A stretch of 64,000 nt of DNA, taken from contig JAIYCW010000072.1 in the NCBI GenBank assembly GCA_027487815.1, positions 1-64,000 of the forward strand, written 5' to 3'. The stretch is from Burkholderiales bacterium (GTDB lineage: Bacteria > Pseudomonadota > Gammaproteobacteria > Burkholderiales > Burkholderiaceae_E). The notes beneath the pieces are model-generated. The model saw only the letters and a program-made list of their open reading frames with translations. It was not told the DNA's origin and did no database searches. A program made the translations under genes and the position numbers. Below, in pieces: positions 49,592 to 58,203 of the stretch. Position 1 is the stretch's first letter, and each line of letters opens with the position of its first letter.

Positions 49592-51834
49592 GTCGGGCGC
49601 TGCGCTGGTCGCTCATGGCCTCGGTGGCCATGGCGGGTTTGCTATTGGCCGTGCTCGCCACGGCAAGCTCCAACACCGAGCTGTTTCAATCCCACTACCC
49701 CGTGTTGCTCTGGGCCTCGGCTGCCGTCGCAGTGGCCTTGTTCATTTTGGTCGTCACGCTGGTGGTGCAGTTGGTGCAGCGATATCGACGGGGCCTGTTC
49801 GGCACCCGCTTGATGGTGCGTATGGCCAGCATCTTTGTGTTGATGACGGTGATCCCTGTCGCGCTGGTGTTTGTAGTCGCGGTGCAGTTTATTGGCCGCT
49901 CGATCGAATCCTGGTTTGATATTCCAGTGGAGCAGGCCCTGGAGTCAGGCTTAGCACTTGGCCGTGCCACGCTCGACACTCAGCTCAACGACCTCACCTT
50001 GTCTGCACGCGCAATGGCTATTAACCTGGCCGATATCACCAGCGCGAGTTCAAGCACCTTTGGCGGCTCCAGCCTCAGCACTTCGAGCAGCAGCAGTCAG
50101 CAATTGCAGCAGGCCTTGAACCGGCTGCGCGAGCAAGCAGGAGCGCAAGATGCCCTCGTTGTGAATAGCGCCTCGCGGGTGTTGGCCTCCAGTGGTGGTC
50201 AGCTCGCACGGCTATTGCCTGATCCGCCACCGAGTACCGCGTTACGCCAAGCTCGAATCACCCGGTTGTTTTCTGCTGTTGATAGCAGTGAGCGAGGCTT
50301 GTTGTTGCGCGTGGTGGTGCCGATCGGCAATGAGAGTTCGCGTGCGGAGGATCAGCGCTACCTGCAGCTCCTGCAACAAGTGCCACCCTCGCTGGCCGCC
50401 AACGCCGAAGCGGTGCAGCAAGGCTATGAGGGCTACAAGGCGATCTCGGCCAGCCGCAACGATCTGAAGCGTTTGTATCGCCTGACCTTGTCGCTGATCT
50501 TTTTGCTCACACTGTTTTCTGCGGTGGCCGCCGCGTTTCTGTTGGCGGGCTGGCTCACCGGGCCACTTTCCGATCTGGCTTCGGCAACGCGCTCGGTGGC
50601 TGAGGGCGATTTTCGACCGCTTAAGGATTACGCCGCACGAGGTGAGCTTGGCGTGTTAACCCGCTCGTTTAACGCCATGACGCGGCAGTTGCAAGACGCA
50701 CGCGAGCTGGTGGATCGCAATCAACGTGAGCTCGAACAAGCCAATGCCCGCCTGGAAAGTGTGCTCTCCAATTTGAATGCGGGGGTGCTGGTGCTGAACT
50801 CCGATATGCAGCTCACCTTGGCCAACCCTGGCGCGGACCGGATTCTGGGCGCGCGTCTCAATGGGATGCTGGGCCAAGCCCTTGAGCGCTTGCCGGGGAT
50901 CGGCGAGCTTGCTCGGGAAATCCGCACGGCGTTTAATGAAGAAATCGGTGCCGGCCAAAGCTCCTGGCAACGCCAATTCAAGCTGCAAGGTGATGCCGAG
51001 CAAACCATCCTGGCGCGCGGCTCGATCCTGCCTGAGCGGCGGGTCGGCTATGTGCTTGTGTTTGACGACATCACTGCAGTGCAATCCGCCCAGCGCGCGG
51101 TGGCTTGGTCCGAGGTGGCGCAGCGGCTCGCTCATGAAATCAAAAATCCTTTGACCCCGATCCAACTGGCCGCCGAGCGTTTGCAGGTCAAGCTTCACGA
51201 CAAACTGGCTCAAGCTGATGGCGAGTTCCTGGCGCGTAATGCCAAGACCATCATCAATCAGGTCGATGCCCTGAAGCTGATGGTCGACGAGTTCCGTCAC
51301 TACGCCCGTTTGCCTTCAGCCACCTTGGAATCAATCGAACTCAACGATCTTGTTGATGAAGTGATGGGCTTGTATGGCGGAGTATCAAGCGCGCGTCTGC
51401 AGGTGTATCTCGCGCCTCGCCTGCCTGCGATTGAAGGGGACCGAGCCCAATTGCGTCAGGTGGTGCATAACCTGATCAAGAATGCGCTCGAGGCCATTGA
51501 GGGCCGTGAAGGCGCGCAGATCCTGGTGGGCACCGAGCGGGTGGTGTTGCCCGATGGAGCCCAGGCCGCGCGCCTCGTGATCCGCGATAACGGCGAAGGC
51601 TTTGGACCCAAGGTGATGTCACGCGCCTTTGAGCCCTACATCACCAGCAAAACCAAAGGCACCGGTTTGGGCCTAGCGATTGTGAAAAAGATTCTCGATG
51701 AGCACCATGCCCGCATCGATTTGGCCAACGTGCAGAACACTGAAAATCAAATATTGGGAGCACAAGTTGCGGTGCTATTTACGAAATTAGCGAAAAGTGT
51801 GGACAATCGCACATTAGCGCCTAATTCGGCCTGA
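49543..51834 (+). CDS. ntrY: Sensor histidine kinase NtrY-like
   Basis: A 763-residue membrane kinase. The first 110 residues hold three membrane helices, then come a periplasmic sensing part with a serine-rich segment (about residues 165-190), another helix near 320, HAMP, PAS, HisKA with H531 in LAHEIKNPLTPIQLAAE, and an ATPase domain with HNLIKNALEA and DNGEGFG. It phosphorylates the regulator encoded 16 bp downstream. NtrYX systems respond to nitrogen, redox or envelope state. The start overlaps the DUF4390 gene. Confidence 0.93.
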   Translation: MDPTTVPRPSQQHRTISRALRWSLMASVAMAGLLLAVLATASSNTELFQSHYPVLLWASAAVAVALFILVVTLVVQLVQRYRRGLFGTRLMVRMASIFVLMTVIPVALVFVVAVQFIGRSIESWFDIPVEQALESGLALGRATLDTQLNDLTLSARAMAINLADITSASSSTFGGSSLSTSSSSSQQLQQALNRLREQAGAQDALVVNSASRVLASSGGQLARLLPDPPPSTALRQARITRLFSAVDSSERGLLLRVVVPIGNESSRAEDQRYLQLLQQVPPSLAANAEAVQQGYEGYKAISASRNDLKRLYRLTLSLIFLLTLFSAVAAAFLLAGWLTGPLSDLASATRSVAEGDFRPLKDYAARGELGVLTRSFNAMTRQLQDARELVDRNQRELEQANARLESVLSNLNAGVLVLNSDMQLTLANPGADRILGARLNGMLGQALERLPGIGELAREIRTAFNEEIGAGQSSWQRQFKLQGDAEQTILARGSILPERRVGYVLVFDDITAVQSAQRAVAWSEVAQRLAHEIKNPLTPIQLAAERLQVKLHDKLAQADGEFLARNAKTIINQVDALKLMVDEFRHYARLPSATLESIELNDLVDEVMGLYGGVSSARLQVYLAPRLPAIEGDRAQLRQVVHNLIKNALEAIEGREGAQILVGTERVVLPDGAQAARLVIRDNGEGFGPKVMSRAFEPYITSKTKGTGLGLAIVKKILDEHHARIDLANVQNTENQILGAQVAVLFTKLAKSVDNRTLAPNSA

Positions 51835-51850
51835 CCTTTGCAGTAGATCC

Positions 51851-52732
51851 ATGGCAGAAATACTCGTAGTAGATGACGAAATTGGTATCCGCGAACTTCT
51901 CTCGGAAATCCTCGGCGACGAGGGTCACACTGTGCTCACCGCCGAGAGCGCCCAGCAAGCGCGCGCTGTGCGCGAGGCCAATCACCTTGACTTAGTTCTA
52001 CTAGATATCTGGATGCCCGATACCGATGGCGTGACCCTGCTCAAGGAGTGGGCGGCCAATGGCAGGCTCACCATGCCGGTGATCATGATGTCGGGCCATG
52101 CCACGATCGACACTGCTGTGGAAGCCACCCGCATCGGCGCGATGGATTTTTTGGAAAAGCCGATTGCCCTGCAAAAACTGCTCAAGGCTGTTGAAAACGG
52201 CCTGACGCGCCGGCGCGCACCAGCCCCTGCGCCAGCAGCCGTACCCCTGCGCTCCATGCAACCTCAAGTCAGCAGCACCTTTCGGCCTGTGAACCCAGCG
52301 GCCATCGGTTTGGCCAGCTTCAATACCCCAAATGGTGGCTCGCCAGAATATTTGGGTGGCCAACCGGTAGCGCAGCCGATTGGCGCGGGCCGCATGTTGG
52401 GCCAGGGCCCTGGAAGCCACGGCCACGGCGCAACGCCAGGTTATTCCGGTCAGCCCACGCATGGGCAAAACATCACAGCATTCTCACCCGTGGGTGTTGC
52501 GCCCAACGGCAATGTCAGCATCACCTTGCGTGAGTTGCCGCTGGATGCGCCCCTGCGCGAAGCGCGTGATGCTTTTGAGCGAGCCTACTTTGAGCATCAT
52601 CTGGCGCGCGAGCATGGCAGCATGACCCGCGTGGCCGAGCGCACTGGCCTGGAGCGCACCCACCTCTATCGCAAGCTCAAGCAATTGGGCATCGATCTTT
52701 CGCGCGGCGCTTACCGCAAAACCTCGACCTGA
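51851..52732 (+). CDS. NtrX-like response regulator lacking the AAA+ domain
   Basis: A 293-residue regulator. Residues 1-120 are a complete receiver domain (VVDDE, LLDIWMPDTDG with the phosphorylated aspartate at about 51, MMSGHA, K in FLEKPI). The last 65 residues are a Fis-type helix-turn-helix much like the NtrX tail (REARDAFERAYFEHHL, RTHLYRKLKQLGI). Between them, in place of the sigma-54-activating ATPase of standard NtrX, is a linker of about 110 residues rich in glycine, proline, glutamine and histidine. It should bind DNA but cannot open sigma-54 promoters. Confidence 0.9.
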   Translation: MAEILVVDDEIGIRELLSEILGDEGHTVLTAESAQQARAVREANHLDLVLLDIWMPDTDGVTLLKEWAANGRLTMPVIMMSGHATIDTAVEATRIGAMDFLEKPIALQKLLKAVENGLTRRRAPAPAPAAVPLRSMQPQVSSTFRPVNPAAIGLASFNTPNGGSPEYLGGQPVAQPIGAGRMLGQGPGSHGHGATPGYSGQPTHGQNITAFSPVGVAPNGNVSITLRELPLDAPLREARDAFERAYFEHHLAREHGSMTRVAERTGLERTHLYRKLKQLGIDLSRGAYRKTST

Positions 52733-52745
52733 TCTTGCCTGCATC

Positions 52746-54158
52746 TTGAAGATCATCATTCTCGGCGCGGGCCGGGTCGGCGTGTCGGTCGCGGAGAACC
52801 TGGTCTCCGAGCGCAACGACATCACCATCATTGATTCCGATCCGCAGGTGCTGCTCAACCTGCAAGACAAGCATGATCTGCGCACCGTGGTCGGCAACGG
52901 CACCCACGTACCGGTATTGCGCGAGGCGGGTGCAGCCGATGCCGATATGCTGATTTCCGCTGCCGCCCGCGATGAAACCAATTTGGTGGCCTGCCAGATC
53001 GCTTCCAAGATTTTTAACATCCCCACGCGGATCGCACGTATTCGCGCACCCGAGTTTCTCGATCATCCCGAGATCACTGGCCCCAATGGCTTTTGTGTTG
53101 ATCACCTGATCTGCCCCGAGCAAAGCGTCACCGATACCATTCTCAAGCTGGTGGAATATCCCGAGGCATTGCAGGTGCTGGAGTTTGCGCAAGGCCGGGT
53201 CAGCTTGATTGCAGTGCGCGCCTATGCCGATGGGCCGCTGGTGGAGCATCCCTTGCGGGATTTGCGCAAGAACCATCCGAACGTCGATCTGCGGGTCGTC
53301 GCTTTGTTTCGTGAAGGCAAAGCGATCCAGCCGGATGGCGATGCTCATATCCGCGCCAATGATGAAGTGTTTTTGCTTGCAGCCAAAGAAAATATTCGCA
53401 CCGCGCTCTCCGATTTGCGGCGCATGGAAAAGCCGGTCAAGCGCATCATGATCGCTGGCGGCGGCAACATCGGTTTGCGCTTGGCGCGCGCCATGGGCAA
53501 TCGTTACGAAGTCAAGATCGTGGAGCCCAATCGCACGCGTTGTGAGTATCTGGCGAGCCAGGTCAACCGAAGCACTCTCGTGTTGCATGGTGACGCTACC
53601 GACGAAGATCTCATGACCGATGAAAACGTCGGCGAGATGGATTTATTCATCGCAGTCACCTCCGACGACGAAGACAACATCATGGCCAGCATGCTCGCCA
53701 AGCGGATGGGTGCCACCCGAGTGATTGCGCTGATCAACCGGCGCGACTATGCCGACCTGATGCAGGGCTCGCGTATCGATATCGCGATCGTGCCCTCGCA
53801 AACCACGATTGGCCAGCTGCTCACCCATGTGCGCGGTGGCGATATGGTTTCGGTGCATTCCCTGCGCCGGGGCGCAGCTGAAGCGCTGGAGGCGGTCGCG
53901 CATGGTGATCCCAAATCATCCAAGGTGGTGGGGCGGCGTATCGAACAGATTGATTTGCCCAAGGGCGCAATGATTGGTGCCATTGTGCGCAAGAAGCGCG
54001 GGCCTGATGGTTCGATTATTGAAGGCCCGGGCGAAGTGATCATTGCGCATCACGACACAGTGATTCAGTCCGAAGATCATGTGATTGTGTTTGTGGAGAA
54101 CAAACGCTTTTTGCCCAAGATCGAAAAGCTGTTTCAGGTCGGGCTGGGGTTTTTCTAG
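52746..54158 (+). CDS. trkA: Trk potassium uptake regulatory protein TrkA
   Basis: A 470-residue cytosolic protein controlling the Trk potassium channel by NAD(H) binding. It has two RCK_N/RCK_C halves; the nucleotide loops are ILGAGRVGVSVAENL at the start and IAGGGNIGLRLARAMG near residue 238. The start is TTG at 52746, which gives the usual MKIIILGAG. It is 13 bp after the ntrX-like gene, a typical betaproteobacterial arrangement. No trkH is in the window. Confidence 0.95.
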   Translation: MKIIILGAGRVGVSVAENLVSERNDITIIDSDPQVLLNLQDKHDLRTVVGNGTHVPVLREAGAADADMLISAAARDETNLVACQIASKIFNIPTRIARIRAPEFLDHPEITGPNGFCVDHLICPEQSVTDTILKLVEYPEALQVLEFAQGRVSLIAVRAYADGPLVEHPLRDLRKNHPNVDLRVVALFREGKAIQPDGDAHIRANDEVFLLAAKENIRTALSDLRRMEKPVKRIMIAGGGNIGLRLARAMGNRYEVKIVEPNRTRCEYLASQVNRSTLVLHGDATDEDLMTDENVGEMDLFIAVTSDDEDNIMASMLAKRMGATRVIALINRRDYADLMQGSRIDIAIVPSQTTIGQLLTHVRGGDMVSVHSLRRGAAEALEAVAHGDPKSSKVVGRRIEQIDLPKGAMIGAIVRKKRGPDGSIIEGPGEVIIAHHDTVIQSEDHVIVFVENKRFLPKIEKLFQVGLGFF

Positions 54159-54222
54159 GCCCCAGTCTGAAGGCCAGGTATCTTCGAACGCAGCGTCTCA
54201 AAATCCCGACAAAAGATTTGAC

Positions 54223-55062
54223 TTAACAGGCAGCCCCAAACACCCGGTTGCGCCCCTGAAGCTTGGCCACATAAAGGAGCTCGTCGGCGTGCTTGAGAGC
54301 GGCCTGTGGTTCGGGTGGAACCGTCAGTGGCGTAGAGCACCCAATCGACACCGTTAGGCGATAGCCCTGCACTTCAAACTGCCGTGCGATCAGGGCCCGT
54401 AACAACTCGCACACCTCGCGAGCCGTTTTCTCGTCAGTATGAGGCAGCAGCACTGCAAACTCGTCACCACCAAGCCTCGCGAGCATATCGACACGGCGCA
54501 AGTGTTTGCGCAGGCATTTGGCGACCACAATCAGAGCCTGGTCGCCCTTTTGATGCCCATGGGTGTCGTTGAGCTGCTTGAAGCCATCCAGATCAAGCAT
54601 GGCTACGGAGAATGTCGAACCATAGCGGCGTCGGCGCTCAAGCTCATTGGATAAAGCCGCCTCAAATGCGGCGCGATTGGGAAGACCGGTCAGATAGTCG
54701 GTGTTGGCTTTGAGTAGAGCCGCTTGCAGATTGCTGCGACTGAGACGGGCTAGTGCCAAGACAAGCATGGCCGAAGCCAGGGCAATGCAGGTGTCGGCAA
54801 TCAAGATATGCCACGACTGATCAAAGTCAATAAGGATTACCGCTTGAAGGCTCACCGTGAAGCCGAAGAACCAGCCCACCGGTCTCACGTCGCGGCTGTG
54901 AAACGCCATGGCAGCCAGCGGAAACAGGTAAAGCATTTGCAGATGGGTGCTCGCCATAGAGGCGATGTCGAGTACAAAGAGCCCAAGGACCACGCTCCAT
55001 GCACCCAGAGCGACTGTCCGGTCAGACCACTGACCCAAGGTCAGCACCAGCTTGAGATTCAT
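54223..55062 (-). CDS. Membrane diguanylate cyclase
   Basis: A 279-residue protein with about four membrane helices in residues 15-105, then a GGDEF domain: DTLTGLPNRAAFE-like start (TDYLTGLPNRAAFEAAL), LDLDGFKQLNDTHGHQKGDQ, and the active LARLGGDEFAVLLP. The catalytic signature is intact. It makes cyclic di-GMP from GTP. The I-site RxxD is not evident. Monocistronic. Confidence 0.93.
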   Translation of the reverse strand: MNLKLVLTLGQWSDRTVALGAWSVVLGLFVLDIASMASTHLQMLYLFPLAAMAFHSRDVRPVGWFFGFTVSLQAVILIDFDQSWHILIADTCIALASAMLVLALARLSRSNLQAALLKANTDYLTGLPNRAAFEAALSNELERRRRYGSTFSVAMLDLDGFKQLNDTHGHQKGDQALIVVAKCLRKHLRRVDMLARLGGDEFAVLLPHTDEKTAREVCELLRALIARQFEVQGYRLTVSIGCSTPLTVPPEPQAALKHADELLYVAKLQGRNRVFGAAC

Positions 55063-55251
55063 CCGCGACCCCGGTGAGGGTTTACGAGCCTAAAGTCTTC
55101 AACTGCGGTTTAACAATATCACGTAATTCATTGAAAAACAAAAACTTTTTAAGTCTGTGCGTTACGCGATCGTTTGCTCGGAAAGACTTTGGTTACCGCC
55201 TTCAAACGGGTCAGCTTGGTCAGGGCGCCCCTGCCAGCTTTGAGTCCCACA

Positions 55252-56115
55252 CTAGCTCAAGCCCAACAATCGCCCCGCATTACCCTTCAATATCCCCGGC
55301 ATAACCTCGGGCTTGAATCCAGCCTCGCCCGCGTCCTTGATCCAACGATCCGGTTGAATCAAGGGGAAGTCGCTGCCAAACAGCACGCGATCCTTGAGCA
55401 AGGTGTTGCTGTATTGAATGAGCTGCTGCGGAAAATACTTCGGGCTCCATCCCGAGAGATCGATCCACACATTGGGCTTGTGCATCGCCACGCTGAGCGC
55501 CTCATCCTGCCAGGGCCAGCTGGGATGTGCCATCACAATCTGCATATCCGGAAAGCTGATGGCTACATCATCGAGATGCATCGGATTGCTGTACTCCAGC
55601 CGCAGGCCGCCGCCACAGCGCATGCCACTGCCAATGCCGGAATGGCCGGTGTGAAAAATCGCAGGCAACTTGTATTGATTGATCACTTCATACAGCGGCC
55701 AAGCCATGCGGTCGTTGGGATGGTAGCCCTGCACTGTAGGATGAAACTTGAAACCCTTGACGCCGTAGTCCGTGATCAGGCGCTCAACTTCACGTGCGCC
55801 CATTTTGCCTTTATGCGGATCGACGCTGCCAAATGCAATCATGATGTCGCTGTTTTTTAGCGCGGCTTCAGCGATCTCTTCATTGGGGATGCGCCTGCGG
55901 CCGAGGTTGGCTTCGCTATCTACAGTGAACATCACAAAGCCGATGTTTTTTTCGCGGTAGTAGGCGATGGATTCTGCGATGGTGGGCCGCTTGGAGTTGC
56001 GAAAGTATTTATCGGCCGCTCGATCGTAGTCCTCACCATAGGCATCAAACGGATTCCAGCAACTGACTTCGGCATGAGTGTGGAAATCAAGGGCATTCAA
56101 CGTTTGCAGATTCAT
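55252..56115 (-). CDS. Amidohydrolase-family protein (amidohydrolase 2)
   Basis: A 287-residue metal-dependent hydrolase or decarboxylase. It shows ALDFHTHAEVSCWNP (metal HxH), GVKGFKFHPTVQGYHPND (histidine), IFHTGHSGIGSG (histidine) and LFGSDFPLIQ (aspartate). This PF04909 type includes aromatic-acid decarboxylases such as the ACMSD group and 2-pyrone-4,6-dicarboxylate hydrolases. The substrate is unknown. Confidence 0.88.
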   Translation of the reverse strand: MNLQTLNALDFHTHAEVSCWNPFDAYGEDYDRAADKYFRNSKRPTIAESIAYYREKNIGFVMFTVDSEANLGRRRIPNEEIAEAALKNSDIMIAFGSVDPHKGKMGAREVERLITDYGVKGFKFHPTVQGYHPNDRMAWPLYEVINQYKLPAIFHTGHSGIGSGMRCGGGLRLEYSNPMHLDDVAISFPDMQIVMAHPSWPWQDEALSVAMHKPNVWIDLSGWSPKYFPQQLIQYSNTLLKDRVLFGSDFPLIQPDRWIKDAGEAGFKPEVMPGILKGNAGRLLGLS

Positions 56116-56171
56116 GGCGCTCTCCTGAGCGGATGATTATGCCGTATAAGCATCCGCCCGGAAATACCTTG

Positions 56172-57191
56172 CTACCTGCCAAGAGTGCGATCGAAGAACC
56201 CAATGACATCGCCTTGCACTTGCTGATGCACCGCCTTTCGCGGTCCGCTTGATGGGCCATCGCATACCGGTATTCCAAGCCCAGTGGCCAACGCCTGACC
56301 AATAATTGGACGGCATACCGGGATGTAGGCGAAGTGATCGGTATTTCGTTCGATCTCGGTGGCGCCAGGGATGATGCGAGCAAAGGCGCTCGAGTTTGCC
56401 TTGGTTTCAAGGATCGTATCCTGCGTTGCAGTGTCGAACAGCATCGGTGCACGAATGCTGCGCAGGCTCTCCGGGTCGAAGCCAGCCGCAGGCCCGGAGG
56501 CCATGGCATAAAAGGACTTGAAGCGACGGTCTTGCATGGACTCTCCTGCGCCGCTGAGATCCACGCCGATGCCTTCCTTGGCGGTATTGCTGCAATAAAG
56601 ATCAGCAGTTGGGTTGGCTTGGCAAGCGGCAAGTTGCCGTGCTGGATCAAACCGGCCCCCCGCAAGATGCACCGCAGTGTTGCCTCCAAAGGAATGCCCA
56701 CCGAAGCCGATGCGCTGCTCGTCGATATTGGCCTTCCAGGTCGAGGCGAGCAATCGATCCAGCGAGACAGTTACGTCGCGCGCCCGATCCCAATAGCGGA
56801 TCCGTCCGGCCTGGGTCTGATCATCGGCCGAAGTGCCCGGGTGAGTCGTGGTCATCACCAGATACCCTGCCTTGACCAACTCAACGGCAAGCCAGCCTTG
56901 CGAGTGGCGTGTGCCCCAGTTGCCATGCGACAGCACGACAAGTGGGCGCTTGCCAAGATTGGGGTCAGGGGCAGCATCCACCGCGAGCTCCAGGCTTTCA
57001 AAAAGCGGGCGGGCCCGAAAGGCCTCGATCTTGGCATCGGCTTGTGCCGGATACCACACTGACATGGTGAGGGTGCGCTTACGAGCGGTATCCACGTGAT
57101 CGATGGTTTGCATGCCAACTTTGGTGGATTGGGCTACAGCTGCCAAAGGCAAACATACGCCAAGTAGTGCTGCACTGATTAGCCTGAACAT
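56172..57191 (-). CDS. Exported alpha/beta hydrolase (PAF-acetylhydrolase/dienelactone-like)
   Basis: A 339-residue protein with a signal peptide (MFRLISAALLGVCLPLAAVAQ). The nucleophile elbow is GFGGHSFGGNTAVHLAG; the oxyanion part is VVLSHGNWGTRHSQGW; the histidine lies in RNTDHFAYIP. It resembles predicted dienelactone hydrolases of the platelet-activating-factor acetylhydrolase type. Likely periplasmic esterase. Confidence 0.85.
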   Translation of the reverse strand: MFRLISAALLGVCLPLAAVAQSTKVGMQTIDHVDTARKRTLTMSVWYPAQADAKIEAFRARPLFESLELAVDAAPDPNLGKRPLVVLSHGNWGTRHSQGWLAVELVKAGYLVMTTTHPGTSADDQTQAGRIRYWDRARDVTVSLDRLLASTWKANIDEQRIGFGGHSFGGNTAVHLAGGRFDPARQLAACQANPTADLYCSNTAKEGIGVDLSGAGESMQDRRFKSFYAMASGPAAGFDPESLRSIRAPMLFDTATQDTILETKANSSAFARIIPGATEIERNTDHFAYIPVCRPIIGQALATGLGIPVCDGPSSGPRKAVHQQVQGDVIGFFDRTLGR

Positions 57192-57402
57192 ATGGTCATC
57201 TCCCTGATGGTGGTGTGAGATGCCATGGTTGCCGATTGCTCTGCTGGTGATAAGTCGCTGATTGCTTCTTGGATTGCTAACCAGCGGTTATGAATGGGTC
57301 GCCGCCAGTGCGAGGGCAAAGGGAAGGGCAGGGGCTCCCCAGAATTCAGCGGCGGCGGCTTGACAAGTAGTTATTAATCATAACAATCGAGGGTTGAACC
57401 TT

Positions 57403-58203
57403 GTGAAAGCCGACCCAATCATGCCCTATGAATTCTTTGACTTCCGCCTGCACGGTGACGCGCAGCAGGTCGCTGTGATCACCCTGAACCGCGCCCATAA
57501 GCGCAATGCCCTGAGCGATGGCGTGATTCTGGAGCTGCGGGCCATCATGCAAAGCCTGCCCGAGAGCGTTCGCGCTGGCGTGATTGCCGGGCGCGGCGAT
57601 CATTTTTGCGCAGGCTTGGATTTGAGTGAGCTTTCCGAGCGCGATGCGAGCCAGGGTGTGCTGCATTCGCGGATGTGGCATGAGGTGCTCAATGCAGTGC
57701 AATTTGGCCGGGTTCCGTTAGTTGCAGCCTTGCATGGCGCAGTGGTCGGTGGAGGCCTGGAGCTGGCGAGTGCCTGCCATATTCGAGTGGCGGACGACAC
57801 TGCGTTTTACGCGCTGCCTGAGGGCAGTCGCGGCATCTTTGTGGGAGGCGGAGGTTCGGTGCGCATTCCCAAGTTGATCGGTGTCGCTCGCATGACCGAC
57901 ATGATGTTGACTGGCCGTGTCTATAACGCCCAGGATGGTGAGCGCGTCGGTTTCGCCCAGTATTTGGTGGCCGCAGGTCAGGCCGAGATCAAAGCGATTG
58001 AGCTTGCATTGCGGGTTGCGGATAACGCTCCTATGACCAACTATGCCCTGATGCATGCCTTGCCCCGCATCGCTGAGCAACCGGCTGATCACGGATTTTT
58101 CTCCGAGGCCATGATGGCCGGTATTGCGCAGGCCGCGCCCGAGGCTAAAGCGCGTGTGAAGGCGTTTCTGGAGGGCAAAGCCAGCAAGGTCCAGAAGTCA
58201 TGA
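57403..58203 (+). CDS. Crotonase-family enoyl-CoA hydratase/isomerase
   Basis: A 266-residue enzyme of the crotonase fold. Oxyanion-hole motifs are AHKRNALSDG / GRGDHFCAGLDLSE and HGAVVGGGLELASACHIRVAD, with PEGSRGIFVGGGGSVRIPKLIG in the active-site helix. A GTG start at 57403 is favoured by GAGGG 9 bp upstream; ATG 57421 is the alternative. It overlaps the CoA-ligase gene by ATGA. The pair suggests side-chain shortening of a hydroxycinnamate or similar aromatic acid. Confidence 0.85.
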   Translation: MKADPIMPYEFFDFRLHGDAQQVAVITLNRAHKRNALSDGVILELRAIMQSLPESVRAGVIAGRGDHFCAGLDLSELSERDASQGVLHSRMWHEVLNAVQFGRVPLVAALHGAVVGGGLELASACHIRVADDTAFYALPEGSRGIFVGGGGSVRIPKLIGVARMTDMMLTGRVYNAQDGERVGFAQYLVAAGQAEIKAIELALRVADNAPMTNYALMHALPRIAEQPADHGFFSEAMMAGIAQAAPEAKARVKAFLEGKASKVQKS

